Below, one piece after another: positions 48,955 to 58,840 of a stretch of 64,000 nt of DNA. A program made the position numbers and the translations under genes. Origin of the DNA: Acinetobacter guerrae (GTDB taxonomy: Bacteria > Pseudomonadota > Gammaproteobacteria > Pseudomonadales > Moraxellaceae). The notes below the pieces were generated by a model, which saw only the letters and a program-made list of their open reading frames with translations, did not search any database and had not been told where the DNA came from. Numbering within the stretch: the first letter of the stretch is position 1; the number at the start of each line of letters is the position of its first letter. Where the stretch lies: NCBI RefSeq assembly GCF_009372255.1, contig NZ_LXGN01000045.1, positions 78,912-142,911 on the forward strand. The letters are read 5' to 3'.

Positions 48955-50419
48955 AGCACAACTTTATCGTTTGTATATTCATGGACAATATGTAGATGCA
49001 ACCAGTGGCAAAACATTTAACAGCATCAACCCTGCAACAGGTAAAGTCATTGCCACCATTCAACAAGCCTCTGAGTCAGACATCGAAACAGCGGTAAAAA
49101 GTGCGACTCAAGGTCAAAAAATTTGGGCCGCCAAAACAGCGATGGAACGTTCACGTATCTTGCGTCGTGCAGTCGATATCTTACGTGAACGTAATGATGA
49201 ACTGGCTCATTTAGAAACACTGGATACAGGAAAAGCCTATAGTGAAACGTCGACAGTTGATATTGTCACTGGTGCTGATGTTCTTGAGTATTACGCAGGA
49301 TTGGCGACTGCAATTCAGGGTGAACAAGTGCCATTACGTGAAAGCAGTTTTTTCTATACTCGCCGCGAACCTTTAGGGGTCGTCGCAGGCATTGGCGCAT
49401 GGAACTACCCAATCCAGATTGCTCTTTGGAAATCGGCTCCTGCCATTGTTGCAGGTAATGCCATGATTTTTAAACCGAGTGAAGTGACACCACTTACAGC
49501 ATTTAAACTTGCTGAAATTTATACAGAAGCAGGACTGCCTGATGGTGTATTTAATGTAGTGCAAGGTGCAGGTCGCGACATCGGACAATGGCTCACTGAG
49601 CATCCTGTCATTGAGAAAATTTCTTTTACTGGTGGAGTAGAAACAGGCAAAAAAGTCATGGCCAGTGCTGCGGGTTCTACCCTTAAAGAAGTCACAATGG
49701 AACTTGGTGGAAAATCCCCACTGATTATTTGTGAAGATGCTAATCTTGATCGTGCTGCGGATATTGCTGTGATGGCAAATTTCTTTAGTTCAGGTCAAGT
49801 CTGCACCAATGGTACACGCGTCTTTATTCCAAAATCGCTAAAATCTGATTTTGAGCAAGCAATTGTTGAACGTGTTCAACGGATTCGCATCGGTGATCCA
49901 CTTGTTATGGACACCAATTTTGGCCCGTTGACCAGTTTTCCACATATGGAAAAAGTCTTGTCTTATATTGAATCAGGCAAGCAACAAGGGGCAAAATTGC
50001 TCATCGGTGGTGAGCGTGCTACAGACAGTTCACTCGCAAACGGAGCTTATGTTTTACCCACTGTATTTACGGACTGTACCGATGACATGAAGATTGTACA
50101 GGAAGAAATCTTTGGCCCTGTCATGAGCATTTTAAGCTATGAGCATATTGAAGAAGCCATTCAACGCGCTAACAATACTAATTTTGGCTTGGCTGCGGGT
50201 GTTGTGACTCAAGACATTTCTCAGGCACACCGCATTATTCATCAGCTTGAAGCAGGTATTTGCTGGATCAACACATGGGGTGAATCCCCTGCTGAAATGC
50301 CTGTTGGTGGCTACAAACAGTCAGGCGTTGGACGTGAAAACGGCATTTCAACCCTTAATCATTATACCCGTACCAAGTCTATTCAAGTTGAACTGGGTGA
50401 TTATCAAAGCGTGTTTTAA
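48947..50419 (+). CDS. betB: Betaine aldehyde dehydrogenase
   Basis: A 490-residue NAD(P)-dependent enzyme that oxidises betaine aldehyde to glycine betaine, an osmoprotectant. The NAD-binding [11 protein letters not shown], the general-base Glu in ELGGKSPL and the catalytic Cys286 in [13 protein letters not shown] are present, as is the C-terminal [15 protein letters not shown]. It overlaps betI by 8 bp and precedes betA by 89 bp. Confidence 0.97.
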   Translation: MNEAQLYRLYIHGQYVDATSGKTFNSINPATGKVIATIQQASESDIETAVKSATQGQKIWAAKTAMERSRILRRAVDILRERNDELAHLETLDTGKAYSETSTVDIVTGADVLEYYAGLATAIQGEQVPLRESSFFYTRREPLGVVAGIGAWNYPIQIALWKSAPAIVAGNAMIFKPSEVTPLTAFKLAEIYTEAGLPDGVFNVVQGAGRDIGQWLTEHPVIEKISFTGGVETGKKVMASAAGSTLKEVTMELGGKSPLIICEDANLDRAADIAVMANFFSSGQVCTNGTRVFIPKSLKSDFEQAIVERVQRIRIGDPLVMDTNFGPLTSFPHMEKVLSYIESGKQQGAKLLIGGERATDSSLANGAYVLPTVFTDCTDDMKIVQEEIFGPVMSILSYEHIEEAIQRANNTNFGLAAGVVTQDISQAHRIIHQLEAGICWINTWGESPAEMPVGGYKQSGVGRENGISTLNHYTRTKSIQVELGDYQSVF

Positions 50420-50508
50420 CCCAGACTTTTTCTCTTTTTATTTTCCTCAAAACATCTGCTGTCAATGCTGCTCAGGCAGCTTGACGCATACAATATTAAG
50501 GAATAGTA

Positions 50509-52167
50509 ATGACAACTCAATCTTACGATTACATTATTATTGGTGCTGGTTCAGCAGGCAATGTACTGGCTGCACGTTTAACTGAAGACGCTCATGTTTC
50601 GGTCTTGCTTTTAGAGGCAGGAGGACCTGACTATCGTCTGGACTTCCGTACTCAGATGCCCGCAGCATTGGCTTATCCATTACAAGGTCGCCGATACAAC
50701 TGGGCGTATTTGACCGATCCTGAACCGTACATGAATAACCGCCGTATGGAATGTGGTCGGGGTAAAGGTTTAGGCGGGTCATCGCTGATCAATGGTATGT
50801 GCTATATCCGTGGCAATGCAATGGATCTTGAAGGTTGGTCAAAACTTAAAGGTCTGGAAAATTGGAGCTATGCCGATTGTTTACCTTATTACAAGAAAGC
50901 GGAAACCCGCGATATTGGTGGCAATGACTATCATGGTGAAAATGGCCCAGTCAGTGTTGCAACACCAAAACAGGACAATAACATCTTATTTCATGCCATG
51001 GTCGAAGCAGGCGTGCAGGCGGGTTATCCTCGAACCGATGATTTAAACGGTTATCAGCAAGAAGGTTTTGGCCCGATGGATAGAACTGTGACCCCAAATG
51101 GTCGCCGCTCCAGTACCGCGCGTGGCTATCTGGATATGGCAAAAGATCGTCCAAATTTAACAATTGTGACCCATGCGACGACCAACAAAATTCTGTTTAA
51201 AGACAAACAGGCGATCGGCGTTGAGTATATTCATGGCATAAACAAAAATGATCTCAAAAAAGTCTATGCCAATAAAGAAGTGCTGTTGTGTGCAGGCGCA
51301 ATTGCGTCACCACAAATTTTACAACGTTCTGGTGTCGGTCAAAGCACATTTTTAAAATCGATGGACATTCAGGTCGTTCATGATTTGCCGGGTGTTGGTG
51401 AAAACCTACAAGACCATCTGGAAATGTATTTGCAATATAAATGCAAGCAACCTGTGTCCCTTTATCCCGCCCTTAAATGGTATAACCAACCTGCCATTGG
51501 TGCGCAATGGTTATTTTTAGGAAAAGGCATAGGTGCAAGCAATCAATTTGAAGCAGGTGGTTTTATTCGCTCTTCGGATGAATTTGAATGGCCAAATATT
51601 CAATATCATTTTTTGCCTGTCGCGATCAACTACAATGGAAGTAACGCAGTTAAGGAACATGGTTTTCAAGCACATGTGGGTTCCATGCGTTCTCCATCAC
51701 GTGGTCGTATCAAACTAAAATCCAAAGATCCATTTGACCATCCAAGTATTTTGTTTAATTACATGTCTACTGAACAGGACTGGCAAGAATTTCGTGCCGC
51801 TATTCGCATTACCCGTGAAATTATGCATCAGCCCGCGCTTGATCCTTATCGCGGTGAAGAAATCAGTCCAGGGAATGCGTTAAATACAGATGATCAGCTT
51901 GATGACTTTGTACGCAATCATGCCGAAACAGCTTACCATCCATCATGTAGCTGCAAAATGGGTGAAGATGATATGGCAGTGGTTGACTATCAAGGTCGTG
52001 TATATGGTATGCAAGGCTTACGTGTTGTTGACGCCTCGATCATGCCGCTGATCATTACAGGTAATCTAAATGCCACCACGATTATGATTGCAGAAAAAAT
52101 TGCAGATCAAATTCGTGAAAGGACAGCATTGCCCCGCTCAAAAGCACCATTCTATCGTGCCACATAA
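50509..52167 (+). CDS. betA: Choline dehydrogenase
   Basis: A 552-residue FAD-dependent GMC oxidoreductase that oxidises choline to betaine aldehyde and can go further to betaine. The ADP-binding start [18 protein letters not shown], the GMC signature [15 protein letters not shown], a second signature [15 protein letters not shown] and the active-site HPSCSCKMG are seen. It is the last gene of betIBA. No canonical terminator follows, only a T-poor perfect hairpin at 52181. Confidence 0.97.
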   Translation: MTTQSYDYIIIGAGSAGNVLAARLTEDAHVSVLLLEAGGPDYRLDFRTQMPAALAYPLQGRRYNWAYLTDPEPYMNNRRMECGRGKGLGGSSLINGMCYIRGNAMDLEGWSKLKGLENWSYADCLPYYKKAETRDIGGNDYHGENGPVSVATPKQDNNILFHAMVEAGVQAGYPRTDDLNGYQQEGFGPMDRTVTPNGRRSSTARGYLDMAKDRPNLTIVTHATTNKILFKDKQAIGVEYIHGINKNDLKKVYANKEVLLCAGAIASPQILQRSGVGQSTFLKSMDIQVVHDLPGVGENLQDHLEMYLQYKCKQPVSLYPALKWYNQPAIGAQWLFLGKGIGASNQFEAGGFIRSSDEFEWPNIQYHFLPVAINYNGSNAVKEHGFQAHVGSMRSPSRGRIKLKSKDPFDHPSILFNYMSTEQDWQEFRAAIRITREIMHQPALDPYRGEEISPGNALNTDDQLDDFVRNHAETAYHPSCSCKMGEDDMAVVDYQGRVYGMQGLRVVDASIMPLIITGNLNATTIMIAEKIADQIRERTALPRSKAPFYRAT

Positions 52168-52180
52168 ATCTTGATGAAAT

Positions 52181-52215
52181 CATCGAACATACATGTATTG
52201 CATGTATGTTCGATG
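52181..52215. repeat. Perfect 15-bp stem hairpin after betA
   Basis: CATCGAACATACATG is followed after TATTG by its exact reverse complement. The tail is A-rich, not T-rich, so it is not a standard terminator. It may stabilise the betIBA mRNA 3' end or be a mobile-element remnant. Confidence 0.6.
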
Positions 52216-52465
52216 CATAAAAAAACAATTTGTTTATCGAACATTTATTAGAATATGCATAAATTTTCACTTGTTTTTTTTAAGCACAGCACATTTTTTA
52301 GACTTAAACGGCAATATAATAAACACCCACAAAAAATACCAGTTTCACAACATTATGAATAAAATAAGTATTTTTATAGTATAATTTGTATTTATTGTAA
52401 AAATTTAACCATTTCAAATTAAAATTCGATTATTCATAGCTATCTCTTCTAGAATATGTATCCAT

Positions 52466-52555
52466 TGGAATGTAGCGATCATCTACAAAATTAATGTATT
52501 TAGAATAAATAGATTAGTTACCCTCCCTCTAAACGTTAGATGCCGCTACATTCCA
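52466..52555. repeat. 90-bp block with ~19-bp terminal inverted repeats
   Basis: The left end (52466-52485) begins TGGAATGTAGCG and the right end (52537-52555) finishes CGCTACATTCCA, an exact 12-bp match. A further 6-bp match (CATCTA/TAGATG) lies inside a small bulge. A T-rich tail follows on the right. It may be a miniature mobile element or a structured RNA. Confidence 0.45.
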
Positions 52556-52824
52556 TTTCTTTTATTTTTAAGCCTACATCCTTTTTAGTTCTCATCATTT
52601 TAGAAGTATTGAACCCTCCGCCCTGCCTCGTTTTATTGCTCATTTTAAAAAATAAGAATATTTAAAAAGCTTTTTCTTAAAAAAATGCTGAGCTTGTATA
52701 AGCTTGGGATAGCATTTATGTCTAAAAATCAAACATCCTTTATACACAATTTACATGCATAAAATAGAACCAACATTCTGAAAAGAATATGCTTAGCACA
52801 TATATTTACAGATCGAGGAATAAA

Positions 52825-53316
52825 ATGAATATGACGAGAATAAACAGCATTTCGCATAAGTTTTATTCTGTAATATACCTTTTGATTATCGCCATGATTG
52901 GGGTATTTTGTGCCCTAAACGCAACCTACGATGTCATGATTGGAGGTACGCCGTTTTATTTTTTTGCGGTTCTGGTGCTTGCTTTACAAAGCATATTCGC
53001 TCTTCGCGAATCTGAACGCAGCCGCAATATTGCAGGCTTGGGTTTAATCGTTCTGGTGATGGGTCTCGTCTATAGTTATGGCTTTATGTTTTTGACTCAT
53101 TTGAAAGCCATTGTACTTCTTCCATCCATTTGTTTGACTTTGTTCGGACTTCCTTCTATTTCTCAGCACCCCCAGAAGGCATATCTACTCAAAACGGTCT
53201 TATTGATCTCTCTCATTGCGTTGGCAGCCATACAGTATTATGAACTCAGCATGCTCAAAGGTTATTATGACTCGCTTCCCAATAACGGAAGCTGGCAAAA
53301 ATATGGCGGTCTATGA
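52825..53316 (+). CDS. Hypothetical membrane protein
   Basis: A 163-residue protein that I do not recognise. Four hydrophobic segments are visible (~16-36, ~42-58, ~72-95, ~125-143), with a charged RESERSRN loop between the second and third. The ATG at 52825 has GAGGA upstream; a longer frame from 52789 has no ribosome site. It converges with the DUF1624-type acyltransferase 49 bp away. No function is proposed. Confidence 0.6.
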   Translation: MNMTRINSISHKFYSVIYLLIIAMIGVFCALNATYDVMIGGTPFYFFAVLVLALQSIFALRESERSRNIAGLGLIVLVMGLVYSYGFMFLTHLKAIVLLPSICLTLFGLPSISQHPQKAYLLKTVLLISLIALAAIQYYELSMLKGYYDSLPNNGSWQKYGGL

Positions 53317-53365
53317 CAGGGTCATATCACCAAACTGCCATAGCCTCTTTTGATTTCAGTGGGCG

Positions 53366-54517
53366 CTAAAAATATTTTAACCACTTGATTTGTTTATTCG
53401 CATGTTTATAAGTTGAAAATGCGTTCACCACTGGATAAAGCAATAGCGTCAACAAAAATGTGATCAACCACAATTGACCAACGCTTGATACTGAGAAATA
53501 ACCAGAAGCTGTTGTGCTACCCCACAACATGACACATACAACATATAAGAGCTTTAAAACATACAAGTGCAGCAGATAAAAGAACATAGGCACTGAACCA
53601 AATACCACCAGTATGTTAACAAAGCGTGTCCGAACTAATCTTTCAAATACAATCAGAAGAATTAGCCCCACTCCCACATTGCATAAGATAAAAAGCAATG
53701 ACGGCGGATATTTGGTTAAGTTAAAAAAGCTCATCAGACTAAGCATAACCGAATCATAACTTTGCCAAGCATGATCACCATAAACATTGATCAAACGTAA
53801 CAGTACACATAATAAAATGCTCACCATACCAATCAACAATAAATAACCATCCCGTTGCTGCACACTAAACTTGGGCTGAAAAAACTGCCCTAAACAGTAA
53901 CCGATCAAAATCACGCCAACCCACGGTAGTACTGGATATGACGTTCTGATTCTTAACCATTCAAATTCAATCCAGCCCCGCTCGTGCAGAATCAACCAAA
54001 AATGTTCAAGTATTGGAATATCTTTAAAGCTTATTTGATCTAGCAAATTATGACCAAAAATGATCAACAACCCGACACTGAGTAAAATCTTTTTAGGTAG
54101 CCCGATACACATTGACAAGATCACCATACTCAGACCAATTGCCCAGATCACTTGTAAATAAATCACCTCTGGAGGAAAAGTGGCTGTCCATGCAAAATTA
54201 ACCAAAGTTAATTCCAATAAAATTAAAAACAAACCACGTTTCAATAAAAAATGACGAGTTTGTTCAATGCTCTGGGTTTTAAGCTGAAATAAAAAAGCAG
54301 ACATTCCAGTGAGCATAACAAATACAGGTGCACACAAATGTGCCAAAACCCTACTCCAAAAAAGTGCAGGTTCAGTTTCGGTGACATTCATTGGATCACT
54401 GACCTGTTTATGTAAGTAAAATGTTTCACGAACATGATCTAGTAACATGATCATAATCACCAAACCGCGTAATGCATCGATAGATTGGAGACGTGGAATA
54501 ATTTTTGCTTTCGACAT
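53366..54517 (-). CDS. DUF1624/heparan-alpha-glucosaminide N-acetyltransferase-like membrane protein
   Basis: A 383-residue protein with about ten membrane helices. The N-terminal RLQSIDALRGLVIMIMLLDHVRE motif (~9-31; Arg, Asp and the HVRE His) is typical of this acyltransferase family, which moves acetyl or acyl groups across the membrane to sugars. It is divergent from the TonB-receptor operon and shares a 75-bp control region with it, so the two may be co-regulated. The target glycan is unknown. Confidence 0.8.
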   Translation of the reverse strand: MSKAKIIPRLQSIDALRGLVIMIMLLDHVRETFYLHKQVSDPMNVTETEPALFWSRVLAHLCAPVFVMLTGMSAFLFQLKTQSIEQTRHFLLKRGLFLILLELTLVNFAWTATFPPEVIYLQVIWAIGLSMVILSMCIGLPKKILLSVGLLIIFGHNLLDQISFKDIPILEHFWLILHERGWIEFEWLRIRTSYPVLPWVGVILIGYCLGQFFQPKFSVQQRDGYLLLIGMVSILLCVLLRLINVYGDHAWQSYDSVMLSLMSFFNLTKYPPSLLFILCNVGVGLILLIVFERLVRTRFVNILVVFGSVPMFFYLLHLYVLKLLYVVCVMLWGSTTASGYFSVSSVGQLWLITFLLTLLLYPVVNAFSTYKHANKQIKWLKYF

Positions 54518-54531
54518 ACACGCTATATCTT

Positions 54532-54565
54532 CAATTTATGAAATGTTATATTATTTCATAAATTG
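54532..54565. promoter_or_regulatory. Zur-like operator between the DUF1624 and TonB-receptor genes
   Basis: A perfect dyad, CAATTTATGAAAT and ATTTCATAAATTG around 8 bases, occupies most of the divergent promoter region. The stretch 54540-54562 matches the gammaproteobacterial Zur consensus (GAAATGTTATA, one base, TATAACATTTC) at 17 of 22 positions, including the whole left half. A -10-like TATATT (54547-54552) lies inside. Arms TATGA/TCATA recall NikR half-sites, but the spacing is 14, not 16. Regulator assignment is inference. Confidence 0.6.
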
Positions 54566-54592
54566 TTTTTTGTCTTGTTTATCGAGGGGTTT

Positions 54593-56695
54593 ATGCAGCA
54601 TAAATATCGTTTGCTGTCGTCATTTATTGGCTTTTCTTTTGTTTCTGGTCTCAGTTGGGCCGATTCTCCAAATAATGTTCTTTCTACAATCACCCTACAG
54701 GCCGATCAAAATCAGGAAGATGAAAAAACCTCCTCTGCTGCAAGCAAATTTGCACATGATGTTTTAGATATCCCTTTTAGCCGTAGCTATCTTTCACAGG
54801 ACATTTTAAAACAACAAGATAGTCAACGTATTGAAGATGCAATTCATCTGGTCAGTGGTGTATTTGCACAAAATAATTATGGCGGTGGCTTTTGGGATAA
54901 TTACTCTTTTCGTGGTTTTGCAACAGATCCTAATCTTGGCGCAGCCAGTATCCGTAATGGTTTAAGTCTTAATCGAGGGTTAAGTGCACCACGAGATATG
55001 GTTAATATTGAATCTCTGGACTTCTTAAAAGGCCCTGCCGCCGCGCTATACGGTCGTGGTGAAATGGGTGGTTTGCTTAATATCACCACAAAAAAGCCAC
55101 AATGGCAGCCGCAAGGGCAACTCAACTTACGTGCCAATACCGAACAACAATATCGTGGTAGTTTTGAATATACTGCGCCACTGAATGATCAACTTGCTTA
55201 TCGTTTGGCCATTGCCCATGAAGATAATCAAAGCTTTCGTGATGAGGTGAATAGTGAACGCTGGTTTTTTTCACCACAGTTAAGTTGGAAAATCTCTGAT
55301 CAGACTCAACTTGATTTTGACAGCGAAATCACTCATCAAAAAGGCACTTTTGATCGTGGTATCAGCGCCTATAAAGGCCAGATTCTGATGAGTCCAAAAA
55401 CTTTTACAGGCGAACCAGACGATGGCGACATGAAATTGAATGATCAGTTTTATCAACTTCGTCTAACACATGAATTAAATGATGAATGGAAACTCAATAG
55501 TGCAGTCAGTTATAAGCAAGGATTGATGAAAGGCTTTTCAACTGAACCTAAGTCCTTTGAATCAGATGGCGAGACCTTAAATCGTCAACGTCGTTATCGT
55601 GCTTATTTCACCAAAGATCTACTCGCACAGGCTGAGCTTTTAGGTCAGGTAAATACTGATTGGGCGCGTCATGAGATCCTGATCAGTACTGAAGCAGGTC
55701 AATTGACTTCTGACCAATATCAGCTCCGTTGTGATTATAAATATTCAGGCACACGTTACTGTATCAATCAGATCAATGTCTATCATCCTCAATATGGCGT
55801 GTATTTACCCAATATGGGGCTGCAAACCAATACCCGTGAACAACAGGACTATTTTGCTTTAAATCTTCAGGATCAAATGTTCTTCGATGATCGATGGAGT
55901 CTTTTAGTTGGTACACGTTTCGACCAAGTCAAACAGTCTTTAGATAATTACAAAGCCAATACTTCTACCGATAAAACTTTTCATCAGGCTTCGCCTCGTG
56001 CGGGTATAAATTATAAATGGAATGAGCAGTTGTCTTTCTATACGAATTATGGACGCTCTTTCGCCATGAACAGTGGTACAGATGTCAACGGACAAGTGTT
56101 TGCACCTGAAAAAGGTGAAAGTTATGAAATCGGAAGCAAATATCAGCTTAATGAAACATCCTTATTGAGTCTGGCATTATTTCACATGAAAAAACGCAAT
56201 GTGCTCACCACCAATCCAAGCGATACAAATTATCAGTATGCCGCAGGTGAAGCATTAAGTCGGGGCATTGAGGTAGATCTGCAAAGTCAACTCACAAATC
56301 AACTGCATTTGATGGCAAACTATGCTTATACCGATGCACAGATTCATAAAGATACGACCATTGCCAAAGGAACTTCGCTCAATAATATTCCTCGCCATAG
56401 TGGTAATCTGGCACTAGATTATGTGCTTTTACAACAGGCTATAAAAAAAGCAGGTATTGGAGCAAATGTACAGTATGTTGGTAAACGTAATGGTACGCAA
56501 AGCACAGGCTTTGAATTACCCGATTATACATTGGTCAATTTAAATGCGTATTATGAACCGAGTAGCCAGTTACGTTATCAATTCAATATTAACAACGTGT
56601 TTGATAAAACCTACTATGTTGAAAGTTATAGTGATCTGTGGATCCAGCCAGGTGATCCATTAAATGCATCACTCTCGGTACAATGGACATTCTGA
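54593..56695 (+). CDS. TonB-dependent metallophore/siderophore receptor
   Basis: A 700-residue outer-membrane receptor. A signal peptide (to about residue 23, SGLSWA) is followed by the plug domain (~50-165) with FSRSYLSQDILKQQD and the typical KGPAAALYGRGEMGG, then a 22-strand barrel ending in aromatic WTF. The class resembles siderophore receptors of the FhuA/FoxA type. The ATG at 54593 has GAGG upstream; an in-frame start at 54563 falls inside the operator. It leads a five-gene import operon. Confidence 0.92.
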   Translation: MQHKYRLLSSFIGFSFVSGLSWADSPNNVLSTITLQADQNQEDEKTSSAASKFAHDVLDIPFSRSYLSQDILKQQDSQRIEDAIHLVSGVFAQNNYGGGFWDNYSFRGFATDPNLGAASIRNGLSLNRGLSAPRDMVNIESLDFLKGPAAALYGRGEMGGLLNITTKKPQWQPQGQLNLRANTEQQYRGSFEYTAPLNDQLAYRLAIAHEDNQSFRDEVNSERWFFSPQLSWKISDQTQLDFDSEITHQKGTFDRGISAYKGQILMSPKTFTGEPDDGDMKLNDQFYQLRLTHELNDEWKLNSAVSYKQGLMKGFSTEPKSFESDGETLNRQRRYRAYFTKDLLAQAELLGQVNTDWARHEILISTEAGQLTSDQYQLRCDYKYSGTRYCINQINVYHPQYGVYLPNMGLQTNTREQQDYFALNLQDQMFFDDRWSLLVGTRFDQVKQSLDNYKANTSTDKTFHQASPRAGINYKWNEQLSFYTNYGRSFAMNSGTDVNGQVFAPEKGESYEIGSKYQLNETSLLSLALFHMKKRNVLTTNPSDTNYQYAAGEALSRGIEVDLQSQLTNQLHLMANYAYTDAQIHKDTTIAKGTSLNNIPRHSGNLALDYVLLQQAIKKAGIGANVQYVGKRNGTQSTGFELPDYTLVNLNAYYEPSSQLRYQFNINNVFDKTYYVESYSDLWIQPGDPLNASLSVQWTF

Positions 56696-57779
56696 TTTGA
56701 TCTTGTCACATTTTTCATTCCCAAAAGTTGTCACGTTCAGTATTTGTGTACTTTTGGGAATCACATTGACAGCCTGTAAACCCCGAGACATTACAGAGCA
56801 AAAACCACAATTAGAGACTCAATCGATTCAAACCACACCATCACATTCTCGTCTTAGTGTTGTTGATTCTTCGGGTTATCGTGTCACGTTGAAGCATCCT
56901 GCCCAACGTGTGGTGTGTTTATTTGAGTCGAGTTGTGATGGTTTATATATGCTCAAGCAGGGCAATAAAATTGTAGGAATTCCTGCGGAAATTTATCAAC
57001 AACCGTTGTTATATCACGCATATTCTGTTTTAGATCCACGCATTCAGGCTAAACAGATTCAAAGCCCCTCTCAAGGCAATAATGCGACCAATATCGAAAG
57101 TCTATTAATGCTACAACCTGATTTAGTCATTATGGGTGGAGGAGAAAAACAAACCATTGCCCTTCTGCGCAAGTTAGGCATTGCAGTTTATATTATGGAA
57201 TCTTCGACTTATGCTCAGGTCAAAGAAGAATTATCGAACATTGCGATTTTAACCGATGCAACAGTACGTGCAAAAACCATACTGCAATATTCAGATCAAA
57301 AAATAACAGAGATTCAGCGTAATACTGCAAAACAACCCCATGAGCAAACTATTTATTATGCATGGTCGGGCGGTCGTATTTTTTCTACATCAGGAACTCA
57401 ATCGATTACCAATGATTTTATCGAATTGGCTGGCGCGAAAAATATTGTGTCGACGAAAACCAATCAACCCAACGTCAACCCAGAAACCTTGATTGAATGG
57501 AATCCTGATAATATCGTGCTTTGGAATACCGATCCGCAGCTGATTTATCAACGCCCTGAATTACAAACGCTGAAGTCTGTTCAACAGCGTAGAGTTTTTA
57601 ATTTAAGTCCTGCTTTTATCTATAATCCTCATACTATCAAAATCGTGCTGACTGCACTTTATTTACATCACCACATTTATACTGAAGTACAATCATCTGA
57701 CAACATGAAAAAAACCCAATACCAAGTGCTGAGTATGTTGTATGGTTCAAAAGCAGCACAAGCCCTGAATGCCCCATGA
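56664..57779 (+). CDS. ABC transporter substrate-binding lipoprotein
   Basis: A 371-residue periplasmic binding protein of the class III (BtuF/FhuD/TroA) fold. The lipobox LTAC places the lipidated Cys at residue 38, after a rather long N-region. The substrate domain begins VDSSGYRVTLKHPAQRVVCL and has NIESLLMLQPDLVIMGG, as in siderophore and cobalamin binders. The ATG overlaps the receptor gene by 32 bp with AGGTG upstream; a TTG at 56697 would give a more usual signal peptide. Confidence 0.88.
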   Translation: MHHSRYNGHSDLILSHFSFPKVVTFSICVLLGITLTACKPRDITEQKPQLETQSIQTTPSHSRLSVVDSSGYRVTLKHPAQRVVCLFESSCDGLYMLKQGNKIVGIPAEIYQQPLLYHAYSVLDPRIQAKQIQSPSQGNNATNIESLLMLQPDLVIMGGGEKQTIALLRKLGIAVYIMESSTYAQVKEELSNIAILTDATVRAKTILQYSDQKITEIQRNTAKQPHEQTIYYAWSGGRIFSTSGTQSITNDFIELAGAKNIVSTKTNQPNVNPETLIEWNPDNIVLWNTDPQLIYQRPELQTLKSVQQRRVFNLSPAFIYNPHTIKIVLTALYLHHHIYTEVQSSDNMKKTQYQVLSMLYGSKAAQALNAP

Positions 57780-58840
57780 AATTGATCACTCCCATGAAGA
57801 TGATGCGTCTTGAATCCATCACCCAATTACATCCTCTAATTAGATATACTGGCTTTATTGTTTTACCTCTGCTTTGTCTTTTTTGTTCCTTATTAATTGG
57901 GCCAAGTCATGTTTTAAGTTATCAGGATTATCTGCTCTGGTTCTGGCAAAGTCTGTTTGGTGGAAGCTATATTGCTCCTGAACAATATGCTCTGATGCAG
58001 AATATTCTTTGGAATGTACGCCTACCCAGAATTTTACTTACCTTTATGGTTGGTGCGGCACTGGCAACCGCAGGAAATGGTCTACAAGCTTTATTTCGGA
58101 ATCCACTGGTGGATTCTTATGTACTTGGTATTTCTTCTGGAGCAGCATTTGGTGCGGCACTGGCTTTGTCTTTTAACTTAAATTCACCTAATTTATTGGC
58201 GTTTATTTTTGGTATTGCTGCAGTACTTCTGACTTATTTATTTGCCTATCAAAAACAGGAACAACAAACCTCTTTGGTCATGATTATTTTGGCAGGCATG
58301 ATTGTTTCAGGGCTGTTTTTGGCAGGATTAACCATCATTCAATATATTAGTGATCCGTTTAAATTACAGGCCATTGTGCAATGGACGATGGGTAATTTGC
58401 ATCAGGCCAATTGGAATAAAGTACAATATGCAGTATTGCCTATTTGTATCGGACTTCTGGGCTTATTTTTAATGCGTTGGCGACTCAACTTGCTCGCACT
58501 TGGTACAGAAGAAGCCCAAGCGGTCGGCATTAATCCCAAATGGGAACAAATCTTGCTGATTGGATTGGTCACCTTATGCACCTCTGCTTCTGTGGCTGCG
58601 GCTGGAATTATTAGTTTATATGGTTTATTTATGCCCCACATTGTGAGAATACTAGTTGGGCCTGATCATCGTACAACCATTCCCTGTAATATGATATTGG
58701 GCGGCTGTTTTTTATTATTGATTGATAATTTCTCACGTGTTTTATTGAGCTTTGAAATCCCAATTGGAATTTTTACCATGCTGCTTGGCGCACCTTTCTT
58801 TTTGCTGCTCATGAAAAGCCAGCGGATGAATTGGTCATGA
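57776..58840 (+). CDS. FecCD-type ABC transporter permease
   Basis: A 354-residue inner-membrane permease of the iron-siderophore/cobalamin family with about ten helices. Family segments are WNVRLPRILLTFMVGAALATAG, GNGLQALFRNPLVDSYVLGISSGAAFGA and GLFMPHIVRILVGPDHR near the C-terminus, which contacts the ATPase. It overlaps the binding-protein gene by 4 bp (ATGA) and the ATPase gene by 4 bp. A single permease gene implies a homodimer. Confidence 0.93.
   Translation: MKLITPMKMMRLESITQLHPLIRYTGFIVLPLLCLFCSLLIGPSHVLSYQDYLLWFWQSLFGGSYIAPEQYALMQNILWNVRLPRILLTFMVGAALATAGNGLQALFRNPLVDSYVLGISSGAAFGAALALSFNLNSPNLLAFIFGIAAVLLTYLFAYQKQEQQTSLVMIILAGMIVSGLFLAGLTIIQYISDPFKLQAIVQWTMGNLHQANWNKVQYAVLPICIGLLGLFLMRWRLNLLALGTEEAQAVGINPKWEQILLIGLVTLCTSASVAAAGIISLYGLFMPHIVRILVGPDHRTTIPCNMILGGCFLLLIDNFSRVLLSFEIPIGIFTMLLGAPFFLLLMKSQRMNWS

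Larger units (their letters stand above)
52168..52824. other. 657-bp intergenic region rich in inverted repeats
   Basis: It contains a 15-bp perfect hairpin (52181-52215), a third copy of its TCGAACAT half-site at 52237-52244, a 90-bp block bounded by long inverted repeats (52466-52555), and a nested hairpin (ATGCT/AGCTT..AAGCT/AGCAT, 52684-52717). The remainder is AT-rich and includes the promoter region of the next gene. No protein gene is supported. Confidence 0.5.

Noticed and set aside
50247..50585. 112-residue frame spanning betB end and betA start
   Set aside because: Out of frame with both well-supported genes, no ribosome site and no recognisable domain.
54532..54565. Fur box or NikR site at the receptor promoter
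   Set aside because: The sequence does not fit the Fur consensus, and the TATGA/TCATA arms are 14 rather than 16 bases apart; the Zur match is clearly better.
54563..54592. N-terminal extension of the TonB receptor
   Set aside because: The extra residues would be encoded from the operator and disrupt the signal peptide; GAGG favours 54593.
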